Positions 1 through 8,872 of a stretch of DNA of 64,000 bases are shown here, piece after piece (positions within the stretch are counted from its first letter, which is position 1; every line of letters starts with the position of its first letter). The notes beneath the pieces are model-generated. The model was not told the origin of the DNA. It searched no databases and was given only the letters and a program-made list of their open reading frames with translations. The DNA comes from Bradyrhizobium sp. 149 (GTDB lineage: Bacteria; Pseudomonadota; Alphaproteobacteria; Rhizobiales; Xanthobacteraceae). Location of the stretch: positions 62,001 through 126,000 of the forward strand of contig NZ_JADPKK010000013.1 in the NCBI RefSeq assembly GCF_023073915.1, written 5' to 3'. The translations under genes and the position numbers were made by a program.

Positions 1-228
1 GCCGAGGATGAAGTGCACTTCGGAGACGCCGACCGGGAAGTGCGGCAGGATCTCGAAGAAGACGAACACGAGGCTCGTGGTGGCGAGCGTCCGCGCCGCG
101 AACGACGTGATGCCCTGCTGGCGCACGGTCTCGACCGCGAGCTTCAGGGCAACGCCGCCGACGGCGATGCCGGTTGCGTAACTCAACACGAGCTTGGCGT
201 CCGAGACTAGTCCGGGTTCGATATGCAT
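1..228 (-). CDS. CbiM/NikM-like cobalt ECF transporter permease (N-terminal part, cut by window edge)
   Basis: Reading leftwards from ATG at 228, the frame stays open to base 1, giving 76 residues that start MHIEPGLV and end in PVGVSEVHFILG. The MHIEPG start and the VSEVHFILG block are typical of CbiM/NikM, the membrane substrate-binding component of energy-coupling-factor cobalt or nickel importers. A hydrophobic stretch (LSYATGIAVGGVALKLAV) and a second one around residues 50-62 fit membrane segments. A cobalamin riboswitch precedes it directly, so the metal is probably cobalt for corrinoid synthesis and expression probably falls when cobalamin is plentiful. The C-terminal part and any partner ATPase lie outside the window. 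Confidence 0.85.
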   Translation of the reverse strand, partial: MHIEPGLVSDAKLVLSYATGIAVGGVALKLAVETVRQQGITSFAARTLATTSLVFVFFEILPHFPVGVSEVHFILG

Positions 229-277
229 GGCTCAGATCCTTCTTGCCGTCACACCCGACGGCCTTGGCCTCAAAACG

Positions 278-470
278 TGCACGGCCGGTCTCCTGGCTCG
301 CGGTTCACTGGGAGTCTCCGGCCTTCCCGAACCTTGCGGGCCAGTGGCTGATCGAAGTCCCTCACCGCTTACAGTCGCGGGGGCGGCTGGGGTTTTGGGC
401 GCCGCAACTGGGTCCGCCCACCCCCATTCCCGATTATGCTCCGGCGCTTTGCGCCGCGTCGAGCACCATG
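278..470 (-). ncRNA. Cobalamin (AdoCbl) riboswitch upstream of the CbiM-like gene
   Basis: Read on the minus strand, the interval shows the conserved blocks of the cobalamin riboswitch in order: ATAATCGGGAATG, then GCCGCCCCCGCGACTGTAA, GCCACTG, GGGAAGG, and the B12 box AGCCAGGAGACCGGCC at about 281-296. About 50 bases separate the box from the ATG at 228, enough for an expression platform. The limits are approximate. It occupies most of the gene-free stretch 229-530, which otherwise holds only the region past the cobA stop. Confidence 0.93.
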
Positions 471-530
471 CCTCTCCTGTGTGCCCCTTTCGCCGGCCGG
501 GCGTCAAGGGGCGAAGGGCGGCCGAGGCCG

Positions 531-1262
531 TCATGACGGATAATCCCCCGCCATCGCGCCGAACAGGATGACCGCGGCGGTCGAAGCCGCCCCGCCCCGC
601 GCAAGCTGCTCGCCAAGCTCGGAAATGGTGGTGCGGACCAGCCGCTCATCGGGACGGCCGAGCGATTCGGCGAACAACGCCGGAGTGGTTGGGGAAAGGC
701 CGTGCTCGATCAATTTTACGACAAGCGCAGGAAACGTGCGGCGGCCCATATAGACCACGGTCGTCGCCTCCGGATCGGCCAACGCGGCCCAATTGAGATT
801 TTGCGGCAGCTCGCCGGTGACGTCCGCCCCGGTCACGAACTGCACGCGGCGCGCGGTGTGGCGCCGGGTCAAGGGAATTCCGGCCTGGGCCGCGGCGACA
901 CAGGCCGAGGTGACGCCCGGAATGATCTCGTAGCCGATGCCGGCGTCGCGCAGCGTCTCGAGCTCCTCCTCAAGCCGGCCAAAGATGCCAGCATCGCCCG
1001 ACTTCAATCGCACCACGCGCGCGCCTGTTGCGGCATAGTCGACCAGCAAGCGGTTGACGTGGTGCTGCTTGGTCGAGGGCCGCCCTGCCCGCTTTCCGAC
1101 CGCGACGAGATTGGCGCCGGGACGGGCGAGATCGAGGATCGCGCCCGAAGCAAGATCGTCATAGAGCACGACGTCGGCCTCGCGCAGCCGCGCGGCACCC
1201 TTGAGCGTGAGGAGCTCGGGATCGCCGGGGCCGGCGGAGACGAAGGAGACAAAACCGCTCAC
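531..1262 (-). CDS. cobA: Uroporphyrinogen-III C-methyltransferase
   Basis: This SAM-dependent enzyme makes precorrin-2 from uroporphyrinogen III, the entry step to corrin synthesis and siroheme. The 243-residue product opens with VSFVSAGPGDPELLTLKG, the GxGxGDxxLLTxK-type loop of the family, and carries VVRLKSGDAGIFGRLEEE and the IIPGVTSA block. It is CobA-length and lacks the CysG dehydrogenase/chelatase half. I chose GTG at 1262 because it overlaps the cobB stop as GTGA; the open frame runs further upstream only through cobB. It is the last gene of the cobL-E-M-B-A string. Confidence 0.93.
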   Translation of the reverse strand: MSGFVSFVSAGPGDPELLTLKGAARLREADVVLYDDLASGAILDLARPGANLVAVGKRAGRPSTKQHHVNRLLVDYAATGARVVRLKSGDAGIFGRLEEELETLRDAGIGYEIIPGVTSACVAAAQAGIPLTRRHTARRVQFVTGADVTGELPQNLNWAALADPEATTVVYMGRRTFPALVVKLIEHGLSPTTPALFAESLGRPDERLVRTTISELGEQLARGGAASTAAVILFGAMAGDYPS

Positions 1263-2569
1263 CGGTCCTCCGCGATCAGATGAAAGAACGTGCCGGTGGC
1301 TTGTCCCCGCCGCGAACCGGTTTCGGCGATGACTGCGCCTGTCGCGTCGCGCACGACCGCCAGCGGCGTGTCGGGCTGCGCGAGGATCGTCGAATAGTGG
1401 AATTCGTGGCCACGCAGGCGTGCACCCGCCTGATGACCCGGCATCGGCGCGGCGAGCTCGGCCAGACGATAACCAAGATGCATGCGGCGTTTGGCAAAGC
1501 TGGTCTCCAGACCGAGCAGGCCCGTCATCTCGTGGCTGATGCCATCGGCGTCGGTCAAGGCGGTGCCCAGCACCATATAGCCTCCGCACTCGCCGTGCAC
1601 CGGGCGCGTTTCGGCGAAGGCGCGCAATCCGCTGCGAAAGCGCGCATTGGCCGCGATCTTGCCGGCCTGCAGCTCGGGATAGCCGCCAGGCAGCCAGCAC
1701 ACGTCTGCACTCGCGTCAGGACCTTCGTCGGCGAGCGGCGAGAATGTCGATATCTCTGCGCCCGCCGCGCGCCACGCTTCCAGCATATGCGGATAGACGA
1801 AGGAGAACGCGGCGTCACGGGCGAGCGCAATGCGCTGGCCCGGCGGCGTCACGTTCACGCCGCTTGCGGCAGGTTGCGGCGACCAAGTGGCAGCCGAACG
1901 CAGCACCGCTTCGAGATCGACATGCTCGGCGACGAAGCGTGCGGCCTCGTCGATCAGCTTGCCGATTTCCGCCTGCTCTTCGGCCTGGACCAGCCCGAGA
2001 TGTCGCTTCGGCAGGCTGATTTCGGCATGGCGTGGCAGCGCACCGAACACGGCAATGCCGGCATCCAGCAGCGCACGCCGCACGAGGGCTTCATGGCGCG
2101 GGCTGGCAACGCGATTGAGCACGACGCCCGCAAGGCGGACGCCGGCGCGATAGTCGCGAAGTCCTGCGGCGATCGCTGCCGCCGTCTGCGCCTGTCCGGA
2201 GGGATCGACCACCAGCAGCACCGGCCAGTCCAGCATCTCCGCAATGTCGCCGGTCGCCCCGGTGCCGCAGACGCCGCGCGCGGCCACGCCGTCGAACAGG
2301 CCCATCGAGCCCTCGGCCAGCACGACATCGGCGTCAGTGCCGCGGCTGACGAGATGCGAGATCGTCCCGCGATCCATCGCCCAGCTATCCACGTTGACAG
2401 AAGCCCTTCCCGTGGCGGCGGCGTGGAACGCCGGGTCGATATAGTCGGGGCCGCTCTTGAAGCACTGCACCCGCAATCCGCTATTGCGCCAGGCGCGGGC
2501 AAGCGCCAGCGTCAGTGTCGTCTTGCCGACGCCGGAGGCCGGCGCGGAGATGACGAGCCCAGCCGCCAT
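1259..2569 (-). CDS. cobB: Cobyrinate/hydrogenobyrinate a,c-diamide synthase
   Basis: Glutamine- and ATP-dependent amidation of the a and c acetate side chains, before cobalt insertion in the aerobic route. The 436-residue protein starts with a P-loop (SAPASGVGKTTLTLALARAW), followed by CFKSGPDYIDPAFH, typical of CobB. The C-terminal class-I-like glutamine amidotransferase domain has its nucleophile in PVHGECGGYMVLG. The ATG at 2569 shares its A with the cobM stop (TGATG); a GTG one codon upstream at 2572 is an alternative. It is coupled at both ends to cobM and cobA. Confidence 0.95.
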   Translation of the reverse strand: MAAGLVISAPASGVGKTTLTLALARAWRNSGLRVQCFKSGPDYIDPAFHAAATGRASVNVDSWAMDRGTISHLVSRGTDADVVLAEGSMGLFDGVAARGVCGTGATGDIAEMLDWPVLLVVDPSGQAQTAAAIAAGLRDYRAGVRLAGVVLNRVASPRHEALVRRALLDAGIAVFGALPRHAEISLPKRHLGLVQAEEQAEIGKLIDEAARFVAEHVDLEAVLRSAATWSPQPAASGVNVTPPGQRIALARDAAFSFVYPHMLEAWRAAGAEISTFSPLADEGPDASADVCWLPGGYPELQAGKIAANARFRSGLRAFAETRPVHGECGGYMVLGTALTDADGISHEMTGLLGLETSFAKRRMHLGYRLAELAAPMPGHQAGARLRGHEFHYSTILAQPDTPLAVVRDATGAVIAETGSRRGQATGTFFHLIAEDR

Positions 2570-3351
2570 CACGACGCCTCCGGAAAGCGCGGCTCGGCGC
2601 CGACCGGCCGGTAGCGGCGGTCATAGTCGGCAGCATAGAGACGGCTCTCGGAAAAATCCGCCGAGCCCAGCGTCTTGCCGACCAGGATAAGCGCGGTACG
2701 CTCCATCTCGCTGCCGACAGCTGCATCGAGTGTTGCGAGCGTGGCGCGGACGATGCGCTGGTCGGGCCAGCTCGCACGCCAGACGATCGCGACCGGGCAA
2801 TCCGCACCATAATGCGGCGTCAGCTCGGCAATGACCTTGTCGAGCAGGTGGATCGACAGATGGATGGCGAGCACCGCGCCGGTCGCCGCGAACGCGGCGA
2901 GCTTCTCACCGTCCGGCATCGCGCTGGCGCGGCCCGGCGTGCGCGTCAACACCACGGACTGCGCAAGACCCGGCAGCGTCAACTCGGCCTCCAGCGCAGC
3001 CGCGGCGGCCGAGAAGGACGGAACACCGGGCGTGACCGTGTAGGGAATGTCGAGCGCGCGCAGGCGGCGGAGCTGTTCGCCCATCGCCGACCAGATCGAG
3101 AGATCGCCGGAATGCAGCCGCGCAACGTCCTTGCCGTCGGCATGCGCGGCGGCGATCTCAGCGATGATTTCGTCGAGCGACAGCGGCGCGGTGTTGACGA
3201 TCCGCGCGCTCGGCGGGCAATGCGCCAAGGCGCCTTCGGGCACCAGCGAGCCCGCATAAAGGCAGACCGGACAGGCGGCGATGAGATCGCGGCCGCGCAA
3301 GGTCAGCAGGTCAGGAGCCCCCGGTCCGGCGCCGATGAAATGCACCGTCAT
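2569..3351 (-). CDS. cobM: Precorrin-4 C11-methyltransferase
   Basis: SAM-dependent methylation at C11 of the tetrapyrrole. The 260-residue product begins [21 protein letters not shown], the SAM-binding [11 protein letters not shown] motif of the tetrapyrrole methylase fold, and has [29 protein letters not shown] and [13 protein letters not shown], all characteristic of CobM/CbiF. ATG at 3351 overlaps the cobE stop (ATGA), so translation is probably coupled. A longer open frame to 3564 would only read through cobE out of its frame and is not needed. Confidence 0.95.
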   Translation of the reverse strand: MTVHFIGAGPGAPDLLTLRGRDLIAACPVCLYAGSLVPEGALAHCPPSARIVNTAPLSLDEIIAEIAAAHADGKDVARLHSGDLSIWSAMGEQLRRLRALDIPYTVTPGVPSFSAAAAALEAELTLPGLAQSVVLTRTPGRASAMPDGEKLAAFAATGAVLAIHLSIHLLDKVIAELTPHYGADCPVAIVWRASWPDQRIVRATLATLDAAVGSEMERTALILVGKTLGSADFSESRLYAADYDRRYRPVGAEPRFPEAS

Positions 3352-3716
3352 GCGCCGTCTCCTTCCGCGATGGCCGCTGTCGCCGTGCGATCCTCCGAGA
3401 CCACCCGCGTCGCAATCAACCGCGCGCGAGGTCCGGCTGCCGCGAGCGCTGCTGCCTCGGCGACTGATCCCGTCCCGAACTTTTCCGCGACGAGTTTTGA
3501 CTGTGTCGGCGTGTCGATGCCGGCCAGCATTTCGGCGCCGATTGCCTTTATCGGCACGCCGCACTCGCGCGCAAGCTGCTGCAGCGCCTCCGCGTCGGCC
3601 TTGTCGCTGACCGTCGCCACCGCTGCGAGGCCTTCGGGACCGCCGGCCGCCAGAAGCGCCTCACGCAGCGAGGCCAGCGTAACGTCCTTTTTGAATCCGA
3701 GCCCGGCGACCTTCAT
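3348..3716 (-). CDS. cobE: CobE, homologous to the C-terminal domain of CbiG
   Basis: A 122-residue protein beginning [21 protein letters not shown], with [20 protein letters not shown] and [20 protein letters not shown], matching the CobE/CbiG C-terminal family (GxG...F... and a Ser-Val-AEAAAL block). CobE is needed for B12 synthesis in Pseudomonas denitrificans; its chemical role is not settled, and in the anaerobic pathway the CbiG homologue opens the ring-A lactone. ATG at 3716 overlaps the cobL stop (ATGA); an in-frame ATG five codons upstream (MERGSM) is possible. The family is about this long, so it is not truncated. Confidence 0.88.
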   Translation of the reverse strand: MKVAGLGFKKDVTLASLREALLAAGGPEGLAAVATVSDKADAEALQQLARECGVPIKAIGAEMLAGIDTPTQSKLVAEKFGTGSVAEAAALAAAGPRARLIATRVVSEDRTATAAIAEGDGA

Positions 3717-4894
3717 CGAACCACGCTCCATTGCACCACGGGCCGCACCGCCTCCCAGGATCGGTAGCGGCCGAGCGGAGTGGCATGCGCAATCTCGACC
3801 CGCATCAATTCGCCGCCATGGCGCTGGTGCAGCTCGCCCAGCAGCGCTTCCGTCTCCAGCGTCACCGCATGCGCTACGAGTCGCGTTCCGGATGCGAGCC
3901 GCAACCAGACGGCGTCGAACATCGCGATGTCGAGACCGCCGCCGATGAAGACGGCATCCGGCGCTTCCAGCGCAACCAGAGCTTCGGGCGCCTTTCCCGT
4001 GATGACTGTGATCCGATGTGCCAACCCGAACGCCGACGCATTGTTGCCAATGTTCGCGGTGCGATCCTCGCGCGCCTCGATTGCGATCGCCATCCCGCCG
4101 CACAACGCCCACTCGACCGAGATCGAGCCCGAGCCAGCGCCGATGTCCCACAGCCGTTCGCCGGGACGCGGCGCCAGCGCCGAAAGCGCGAGCGCACGAA
4201 CCGGACGCTTGGTGATCTGGCCGTCATGGACAAAGAGATTGTCCGATAGTCCCGAGCTGCGGGGAATGCCTTGCGCGCCCGCCGCTTCAACGGCTACCGC
4301 GACCAGATTTCCAGCAAGATCACCCGCAAAACTACCGGCGCGATGCTCGTTGATACTTTCGAGCGGCCCGCCGAGCGCGGTGAGCGTCCAGAATGACGAG
4401 GCACCCCAACCGCGCGCCGTCAGCCACTTCGCGAGATCGCCGGCCGCCTTGCCGTCGCGTACGAGGCAAATGATGCGCGCATCTCGCGCCAGGTGCGGCA
4501 CGAGACGCTCGAACGGCGCGGCGTGGAGACCGAGGCAGGCAATTGCTTCGACGCGCCAGCCTAGTCGCGCGGCGGCGAGCGAGAAGCTGGACGGCGCGGA
4601 ATGCGCGATCCAGTCGCCGGCGTCCAGCTTTTCGGCGAGGCCCGCGCCGGCGCCATACCAGAACGGATCCCCGGAGGCGAGCACCGCCGTCGGGCGACCG
4701 CGGCAGCTCAGCACGACATCTGCATCGAACGGCACCGGCCACGCGCGGCCGCGCCCGGTTACTCCGGCAAGTGCAAGATGCCGTTCACCGCCAAAGACGC
4801 TTTCGGCAGTATCGAGCGCCTTTCGGCTTGCTTCGGACAGCCCCACAAGGCCATCTTCGCCGATACCGATGATGGTCAGCCAGGGATCAGCCAT
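3713..4894 (-). CDS. cobL: Precorrin-6Y C5,15-methyltransferase (decarboxylating)
   Basis: The 393-residue protein has two fused SAM methyltransferases. The N-terminal CbiE-like tetrapyrrole methylase (residues about 1-200) begins WLTIIGIGEDGLVGLSEASR and has VLASGDPFWYGAG. The C-terminal CbiT-like domain has LWDIGAGSGSISVEW (SAM motif I). It methylates C5 and C15 and removes the C12 acetate carboxyl. I chose ATG at 4894 (MADPWLT). This start lies in the same CATG as the divergent cobK start, so its ribosome-binding site and promoter must lie inside the cobK coding strand. An open frame to 4966 exists, but its extra residues do not look like the family. Confidence 0.93.
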   Translation of the reverse strand: MADPWLTIIGIGEDGLVGLSEASRKALDTAESVFGGERHLALAGVTGRGRAWPVPFDADVVLSCRGRPTAVLASGDPFWYGAGAGLAEKLDAGDWIAHSAPSSFSLAAARLGWRVEAIACLGLHAAPFERLVPHLARDARIICLVRDGKAAGDLAKWLTARGWGASSFWTLTALGGPLESINEHRAGSFAGDLAGNLVAVAVEAAGAQGIPRSSGLSDNLFVHDGQITKRPVRALALSALAPRPGERLWDIGAGSGSISVEWALCGGMAIAIEAREDRTANIGNNASAFGLAHRITVITGKAPEALVALEAPDAVFIGGGLDIAMFDAVWLRLASGTRLVAHAVTLETEALLGELHQRHGGELMRVEIAHATPLGRYRSWEAVRPVVQWSVVR

Positions 4895-5639
4895 GACGCG
4901 CGCCCTCATTCTGGGCGGAACGGCCGACGCGAGCCTGCTTGCGGCGGAGATCGCACGCGCAGGCATTGACGCCGTGTATTCCTACGGCGGCCGCACCCGC
5001 GCGCCCGCCGACCAGCCGCTGCCGACTCGCATCGGCGGTTTTGGCGGCGTGAGCGGTCTTGCCGATTACATCCGCCGCGAGAACGTCACGCATGTGATCG
5101 ACGCGACGCATCCCTTTGCCGCCGAGATGAGTCGCAATGCGGTCGTGGCATGCGCGGAAACCGGAACGCCGCTGATCGCGCTGGAGCGCGCGCCATGGGC
5201 GAAGGAGCCCGGTGACAACTGGATCGAAATTGCCGACGTCAGCGCCGCGGTCGCCGCACTGCCCGAGGCGGCGGAAAATGTGTTCCTGGCCATCGGCCGC
5301 CAGCACATCGCGCCGTTCGCGACCAAGCCGCAGCACGCCTACACACTGAGATTCGTCGATCCGCCCGATGCGCCGCTGCCCTTCGCCGCGGACGTGATCG
5401 TGTCGCGTGGCCCGTTCACGCTTGAGGGCGAGCTGGAGATGATGCGCGCTCGGGGCATCACTTGGATCGTCGCCCGCAATTCCGGCGGCGACGGCGCGCG
5501 CGCCAAGATCGACGCAGCCCGCAGGCTCGGCCTGCCCGTGGTCATGATCTCGCGGCCGCAACTGCCGGAACGATTGCGGGCCGAGAGCGTGGACGAGATC
5601 ATGCAGTGGCTCAGTCATCGGACCTGCCTCGGTGCATAG
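4893..5639 (+). CDS. cobK: Precorrin-6A reductase
   Basis: NAD(P)H-dependent reduction of precorrin-6A. The 248-residue product begins MTRALILGGTADASLLAAEI, the ILGGTxEA/DA nucleotide-binding motif, with THVIDATHPFAAEMS and VIVSRGPFTLEGELEMM, all CobK/CbiJ signatures. It is the only plus-strand gene between two minus-strand blocks of the same pathway. Its start shares a CATG with cobL at 4892-4895 and its last 25 bases overlap the end of cobJ. A much longer open frame reaches back to 3780 but reads antisense through cobL and is rejected as the start. Confidence 0.93.
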   Translation: MTRALILGGTADASLLAAEIARAGIDAVYSYGGRTRAPADQPLPTRIGGFGGVSGLADYIRRENVTHVIDATHPFAAEMSRNAVVACAETGTPLIALERAPWAKEPGDNWIEIADVSAAVAALPEAAENVFLAIGRQHIAPFATKPQHAYTLRFVDPPDAPLPFAADVIVSRGPFTLEGELEMMRARGITWIVARNSGGDGARAKIDAARRLGLPVVMISRPQLPERLRAESVDEIMQWLSHRTCLGA

Positions 5640-6349
5640 ACCCAGCGGCCGACCCGGCGGGTCTGCGAATTACCGACGATCACCAGCGTGCGCATGTCGG
5701 CCATGTCGGGCTTCGCTTCGTTCAGCCTGACGGTCCCGATCTTTTCGTCAGCAGAGCTGATCGCGCGCGCGAAGATCACGAGGCGTTCGCCGCAGCCGGC
5801 CTCCTTCAGCACCGCAAGCGCACGGCCAAACCCTTCCGGCCGGCTCGCCGAGCGCGGGTTGTACATCGCAATCGCAAAATCGGCTTCCGCGGCGAGCCGC
5901 AGGCGCTTCTCGATCAGCGCCCACGGCTTGAGATTGTCCGACAGGTTGATCGCACAGAAATCATGACCGAGCGGCGCACCGGCGCGTGCGGCGGCCGCCA
6001 GCATCGCGGTGATACCGGGCAACACACGGATCGGCAGCTCCCGCCATTGCGGCGCCTGTTCGAGCGCCTCGAACACGGCGGAGGCCATCGCGAAGACGCC
6101 GGGGTCGCCGGAGGATACGATGACGACCTGCCCGCCCTCGGCCGCGAGCCGCAGCGCCTCGCTCGCGCGCTGCAGCTCTTCGCGATTGTCGGAGGGATGC
6201 AAAGTCAGCCCTGCCCGCGGCGGCACGCGCGCAACATAGGGCGCGTAGCCCAGAATGTCGGTCGCGGAGGCTAACGCAGCGGAGACCTCGGGCGTCACCA
6301 GCGCGTCGCTGCCCGGCCCGAGGCCCGCGATGGTCAGCGTGCCATTCAT
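5615..6349 (-). CDS. cobJ: Precorrin-3B C17-methyltransferase
   Basis: SAM-dependent C17 methylation coupled to ring contraction. The 244-residue protein starts MNGTLTIAGLGPGSDALVTPEV, with ILGYAPYV, VSSGDPGVFAMA, VLPGITAMLAAAARAGAPLGHDF and FAIAMYNPRSASRP, the CobJ/CbiH signature blocks. ATG at 6349 overlaps the cobI stop (ATGA). The tail overlaps the 3' end of cobK by 25 bases, so the two genes converge. It is the last gene of the riboswitch-headed run from 13522. Confidence 0.95.
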   Translation of the reverse strand: MNGTLTIAGLGPGSDALVTPEVSAALASATDILGYAPYVARVPPRAGLTLHPSDNREELQRASEALRLAAEGGQVVIVSSGDPGVFAMASAVFEALEQAPQWRELPIRVLPGITAMLAAAARAGAPLGHDFCAINLSDNLKPWALIEKRLRLAAEADFAIAMYNPRSASRPEGFGRALAVLKEAGCGERLVIFARAISSADEKIGTVRLNEAKPDMADMRTLVIVGNSQTRRVGRWVYAPRQVR

Positions 6350-7077
6350 TCGGCGGCGTCCAGATGCCGGCCCTTGCCGTGCACGAGCACGATCGCAAAG
6401 TAAGGACAGTCGGCGGCGTCGATCTCCGCGAGCCGCACCACGCGCTCTCCCGGCATGGTACCGCGCTCGACCAGCCAGGCATCGTCCAGCCGGCCGGCGG
6501 ACGCGAGCGCGCGGCGCACCTTTGCGAGGTTGCGCCCGGTCTTCATGATCACGAGCGCGTCGGAATCGCGCATGCGGCGTTCGAGCTCGGCCTCGGCGAG
6601 CGTGCCCATCAGCACCGTCGTCACGTCATCACCGAGCGCGATCGGCTGTCCGACGCCGTTCCAGCAGCCGACCATGCCGGGAATGCCGGCGATCACCTCG
6701 ATCTCGACGCGGCCCTGCAGGCGCGTGTGCAGATGCATGAAGGAGCCGTAGAAGTAAGGATCGCCCTCGCAGAGCACGACGACATCGACCGCGCGCGCCA
6801 GCCGCGCCAGGCGTTCCGCCCATTCATCGTAGAAGCCGGCAAGCACCTGGACATATTCAGGCGTGTCGAAGGCTATCTCCGTGGTGACCGGGTATTCCAT
6901 GGGATATTCGGTGACGTCGGCAGCCAACATGCCCTCGACGATGCGGCGCGCCTGGCCGGGCCGGCCCTTCTTGCGGAAATAGGCGACATGCCTTGCGCCG
7001 CGCACCGTGCGGTCGGCACGCACGCTCATCATATCGGGATCGCCGGGGCCGAGGCCGCAGCAGATGATGCGTCCCAT
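6346..7077 (-). CDS. cobI: Precorrin-2 C20-methyltransferase
   Basis: SAM-dependent methylation of precorrin-2 at C20 to give precorrin-3A. The 243-residue product begins MGRIICCGLGPGDPDMMSVRA, with VVLCEGDPYFYGSFMHLHTRL and VIAGIPGMVGCWNGVGQPIALGDD, the SAM and substrate loops of CobI/CbiL. The start ATG at 7077 lies two bases past the cobH stop; the open frame runs on to 7488 but only through cobH. Its end overlaps the cobJ start. Confidence 0.95.
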   Translation of the reverse strand: MGRIICCGLGPGDPDMMSVRADRTVRGARHVAYFRKKGRPGQARRIVEGMLAADVTEYPMEYPVTTEIAFDTPEYVQVLAGFYDEWAERLARLARAVDVVVLCEGDPYFYGSFMHLHTRLQGRVEIEVIAGIPGMVGCWNGVGQPIALGDDVTTVLMGTLAEAELERRMRDSDALVIMKTGRNLAKVRRALASAGRLDDAWLVERGTMPGERVVRLAEIDAADCPYFAIVLVHGKGRHLDAAE

Positions 7078-7079
7078 CG

Positions 7080-7709
7080 CTATTCGCTCCGGCTCGCCAG
7101 CGCGTTCACCGCGGCGACCGTGATCGCGGACCCGCCGAGGCGGCCCTCGACGGTCAACGCCGGCACCGGCGAATCGGCCATCAGCGCGGCCTTGGATTCG
7201 GCGGCGCCGACAAAGCCGACAGGACAGCCAATGATCGCCGCGGGCCGCGGGCAGTGAGGGTCCTCCAGCATGTTGAGGAGATGAAACAACGCGGTCGGCG
7301 CATTGCCGATAGCCACGATCGCGCCGTCGAGATGCGGCCGCCATAGCTCCAGGGCTGCAGCCGAACGGGTGTTGCGCATGGACTGCGCGAGCGCGGGAAC
7401 GGTCTCGTCGCCCAGCGTGCAGATGACAGCATTGGCTGTGGGAAGCCGCGCGCGCGTAATTCCTTCGGAGACCATACGCGCGTCGCACAGGATCGGCGCG
7501 CCCTTCTGCAAGGCTGCGCGCGCGGTTGTCACCATGCCGGGCGTGAAGCGGATATGCGCCTCCAGGCCGACCATGCCGGCGGCATGGATCATCCGCACGA
7601 CCACCTGCTCCTCGTCCGGCGAAAAGCGCGCAAGATCGGCTTCGGTTCGGATGGTCGCAAAGGACTGCCGGTAGATCGCCGCGCCGTCGGTCTCGTACGC
7701 GTGCGGCAT
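7080..7709 (-). CDS. cobH: Precorrin-8X methylmutase
   Basis: Moves a methyl group from C11 to C12, giving hydrogenobyrinate. The 209-residue product contains VVVRMIHAAGMVGLEAHIRF, whose His matches the conserved active-site His of CobH, then APILCDARMVSEGITRARL and AIIGCPVGFVGAAESKAAL, which are diagnostic blocks. ATG at 7709 shares a base with the cobG stop (TGATG), so translation is probably coupled. The length is typical of the family. Confidence 0.96.
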   Translation of the reverse strand: MPHAYETDGAAIYRQSFATIRTEADLARFSPDEEQVVVRMIHAAGMVGLEAHIRFTPGMVTTARAALQKGAPILCDARMVSEGITRARLPTANAVICTLGDETVPALAQSMRNTRSAAALELWRPHLDGAIVAIGNAPTALFHLLNMLEDPHCPRPAAIIGCPVGFVGAAESKAALMADSPVPALTVEGRLGGSAITVAAVNALASRSE

Positions 7710-8872
7710 CAGTGGCCCCCCATCAGGATGGAGGGATCTCTAATGATATCGTCGCGGTTCAGCCCCCGCAGGATGGGCTCATCGCGTGTCGACCCACCGC
7801 GCACGAGATCGAAGCCTGCGTCGGTTGCGACAAGGGTGATGGCGGCCGCACCGGAATGGGCGCAGCCCTTGGCGCAGCCGGAGACGTGGAGCCGTGCGGC
7901 CGCGCCGATGTTCGGGGCCAGGGCCGCGGCCAGGCCGCGGGTATCGGCATGCGCCTCGCGACAGCGTGGCGCACCGCTGCAGGCGATGACGCGCAGCGCA
8001 GGGTCGTAGGCCTCGGTGATCAGGCCAGTCGCGTTCGGCATCGCGCGCTTGCCTTCGCTCAAGACCATCCGCCATGGCGTCATGCGCAGCGCATGTCCGC
8101 AACCGGCGAACTGGTTCAGCGTCGCATGCGCCATCTGTCCGAAGGCGATGCCGACCATCGCACCTTGCGAATAGAGGCCGGGACGGGCCGCAGCCATGAT
8201 CGGCGCCGGCTCGGCCTCGCCGCGCAATGCCGCCGGCAAGATTGCGCCAGTGGCGAGATGCGCGGCCATCCGCCCTCGCCCGCCTCTGGCGCCGCCCGAG
8301 ATCACGAACCAATCGGCGAATGCCAGCGCCGTGGTCACGGCCTCGCCACGCGCGACGGAGCGGCCGAGTTTGTCGCCGTCAGCCCGCACCAGCAGTCCGC
8401 CGGAACGATCGCGCTCGATTCGCACGTCCGCGGAATCGCCCGCAAGCACGCGCGAGGTGCCGTCATCGATCGCGAAGCCGAACTTGGTTGGAAGCTCGAG
8501 GTTGCTGTCAGCGAGCGCCTCCTCGAGCTCGGCGGCGAGCGATTGTGTCGCGTCTCCAGCACGCCAGAACGGCGTCACAAGGATGTTGCGACGGGATTCA
8601 GTCTCAGCATCCGGATCGAGCAGCGCCAGTTGCGCAAGGCCGTCGAGCAGCAGTTTGTGGCTGGTCTCGTTGACGCCCCTGATCTGGAGATTGGCTCGGC
8701 TGGTCACGTCGATCAGGCCGTTGCCATGGCGTTCGGCGAGATGGGCCAGTCCGGAGATTTGTGCAGCGTCGAGGCGTCCGCCGAACGGACGCACACGGAC
8801 CACGAGCCCGTCGCCCGATTGCATCGGGCGCAGCGCGCCGGGACACCAGCCCTTGACCACGGTAGCGCTCAT
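7709..8872 (-). CDS. cobG: Precorrin-3B synthase (oxygen-dependent)
   Basis: Uses O2 to hydroxylate C20 and form the ring-A lactone, the step that defines the aerobic route. The 387-residue protein belongs to the sulfite/nitrite reductase superfamily: an N-terminal GLVVRVRPFGGRLDAAQ and LIDVTSRANLQIRG, then a C-terminal iron-sulfur motif, ACSGAPRCREAHADTRG followed by HVSGCAKGCAHSG (C-x5-C ... C-x3-C). ATG at 8872 overlaps the cobN stop (ATGA). Its presence shows a CobG-type rather than a CobZ-type ring-contraction set-up. Confidence 0.93.
   Translation of the reverse strand: MSATVVKGWCPGALRPMQSGDGLVVRVRPFGGRLDAAQISGLAHLAERHGNGLIDVTSRANLQIRGVNETSHKLLLDGLAQLALLDPDAETESRRNILVTPFWRAGDATQSLAAELEEALADSNLELPTKFGFAIDDGTSRVLAGDSADVRIERDRSGGLLVRADGDKLGRSVARGEAVTTALAFADWFVISGGARGGRGRMAAHLATGAILPAALRGEAEPAPIMAAARPGLYSQGAMVGIAFGQMAHATLNQFAGCGHALRMTPWRMVLSEGKRAMPNATGLITEAYDPALRVIACSGAPRCREAHADTRGLAAALAPNIGAAARLHVSGCAKGCAHSGAAAITLVATDAGFDLVRGGSTRDEPILRGLNRDDIIRDPSILMGGH

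Noticed and set aside
3780..4892. Extended N-terminus for cobK on the same open frame
   Set aside because: The extra residues are antisense to cobL and lack any domain; the nucleotide-binding motif begins right after ATG 4893, as in the family.
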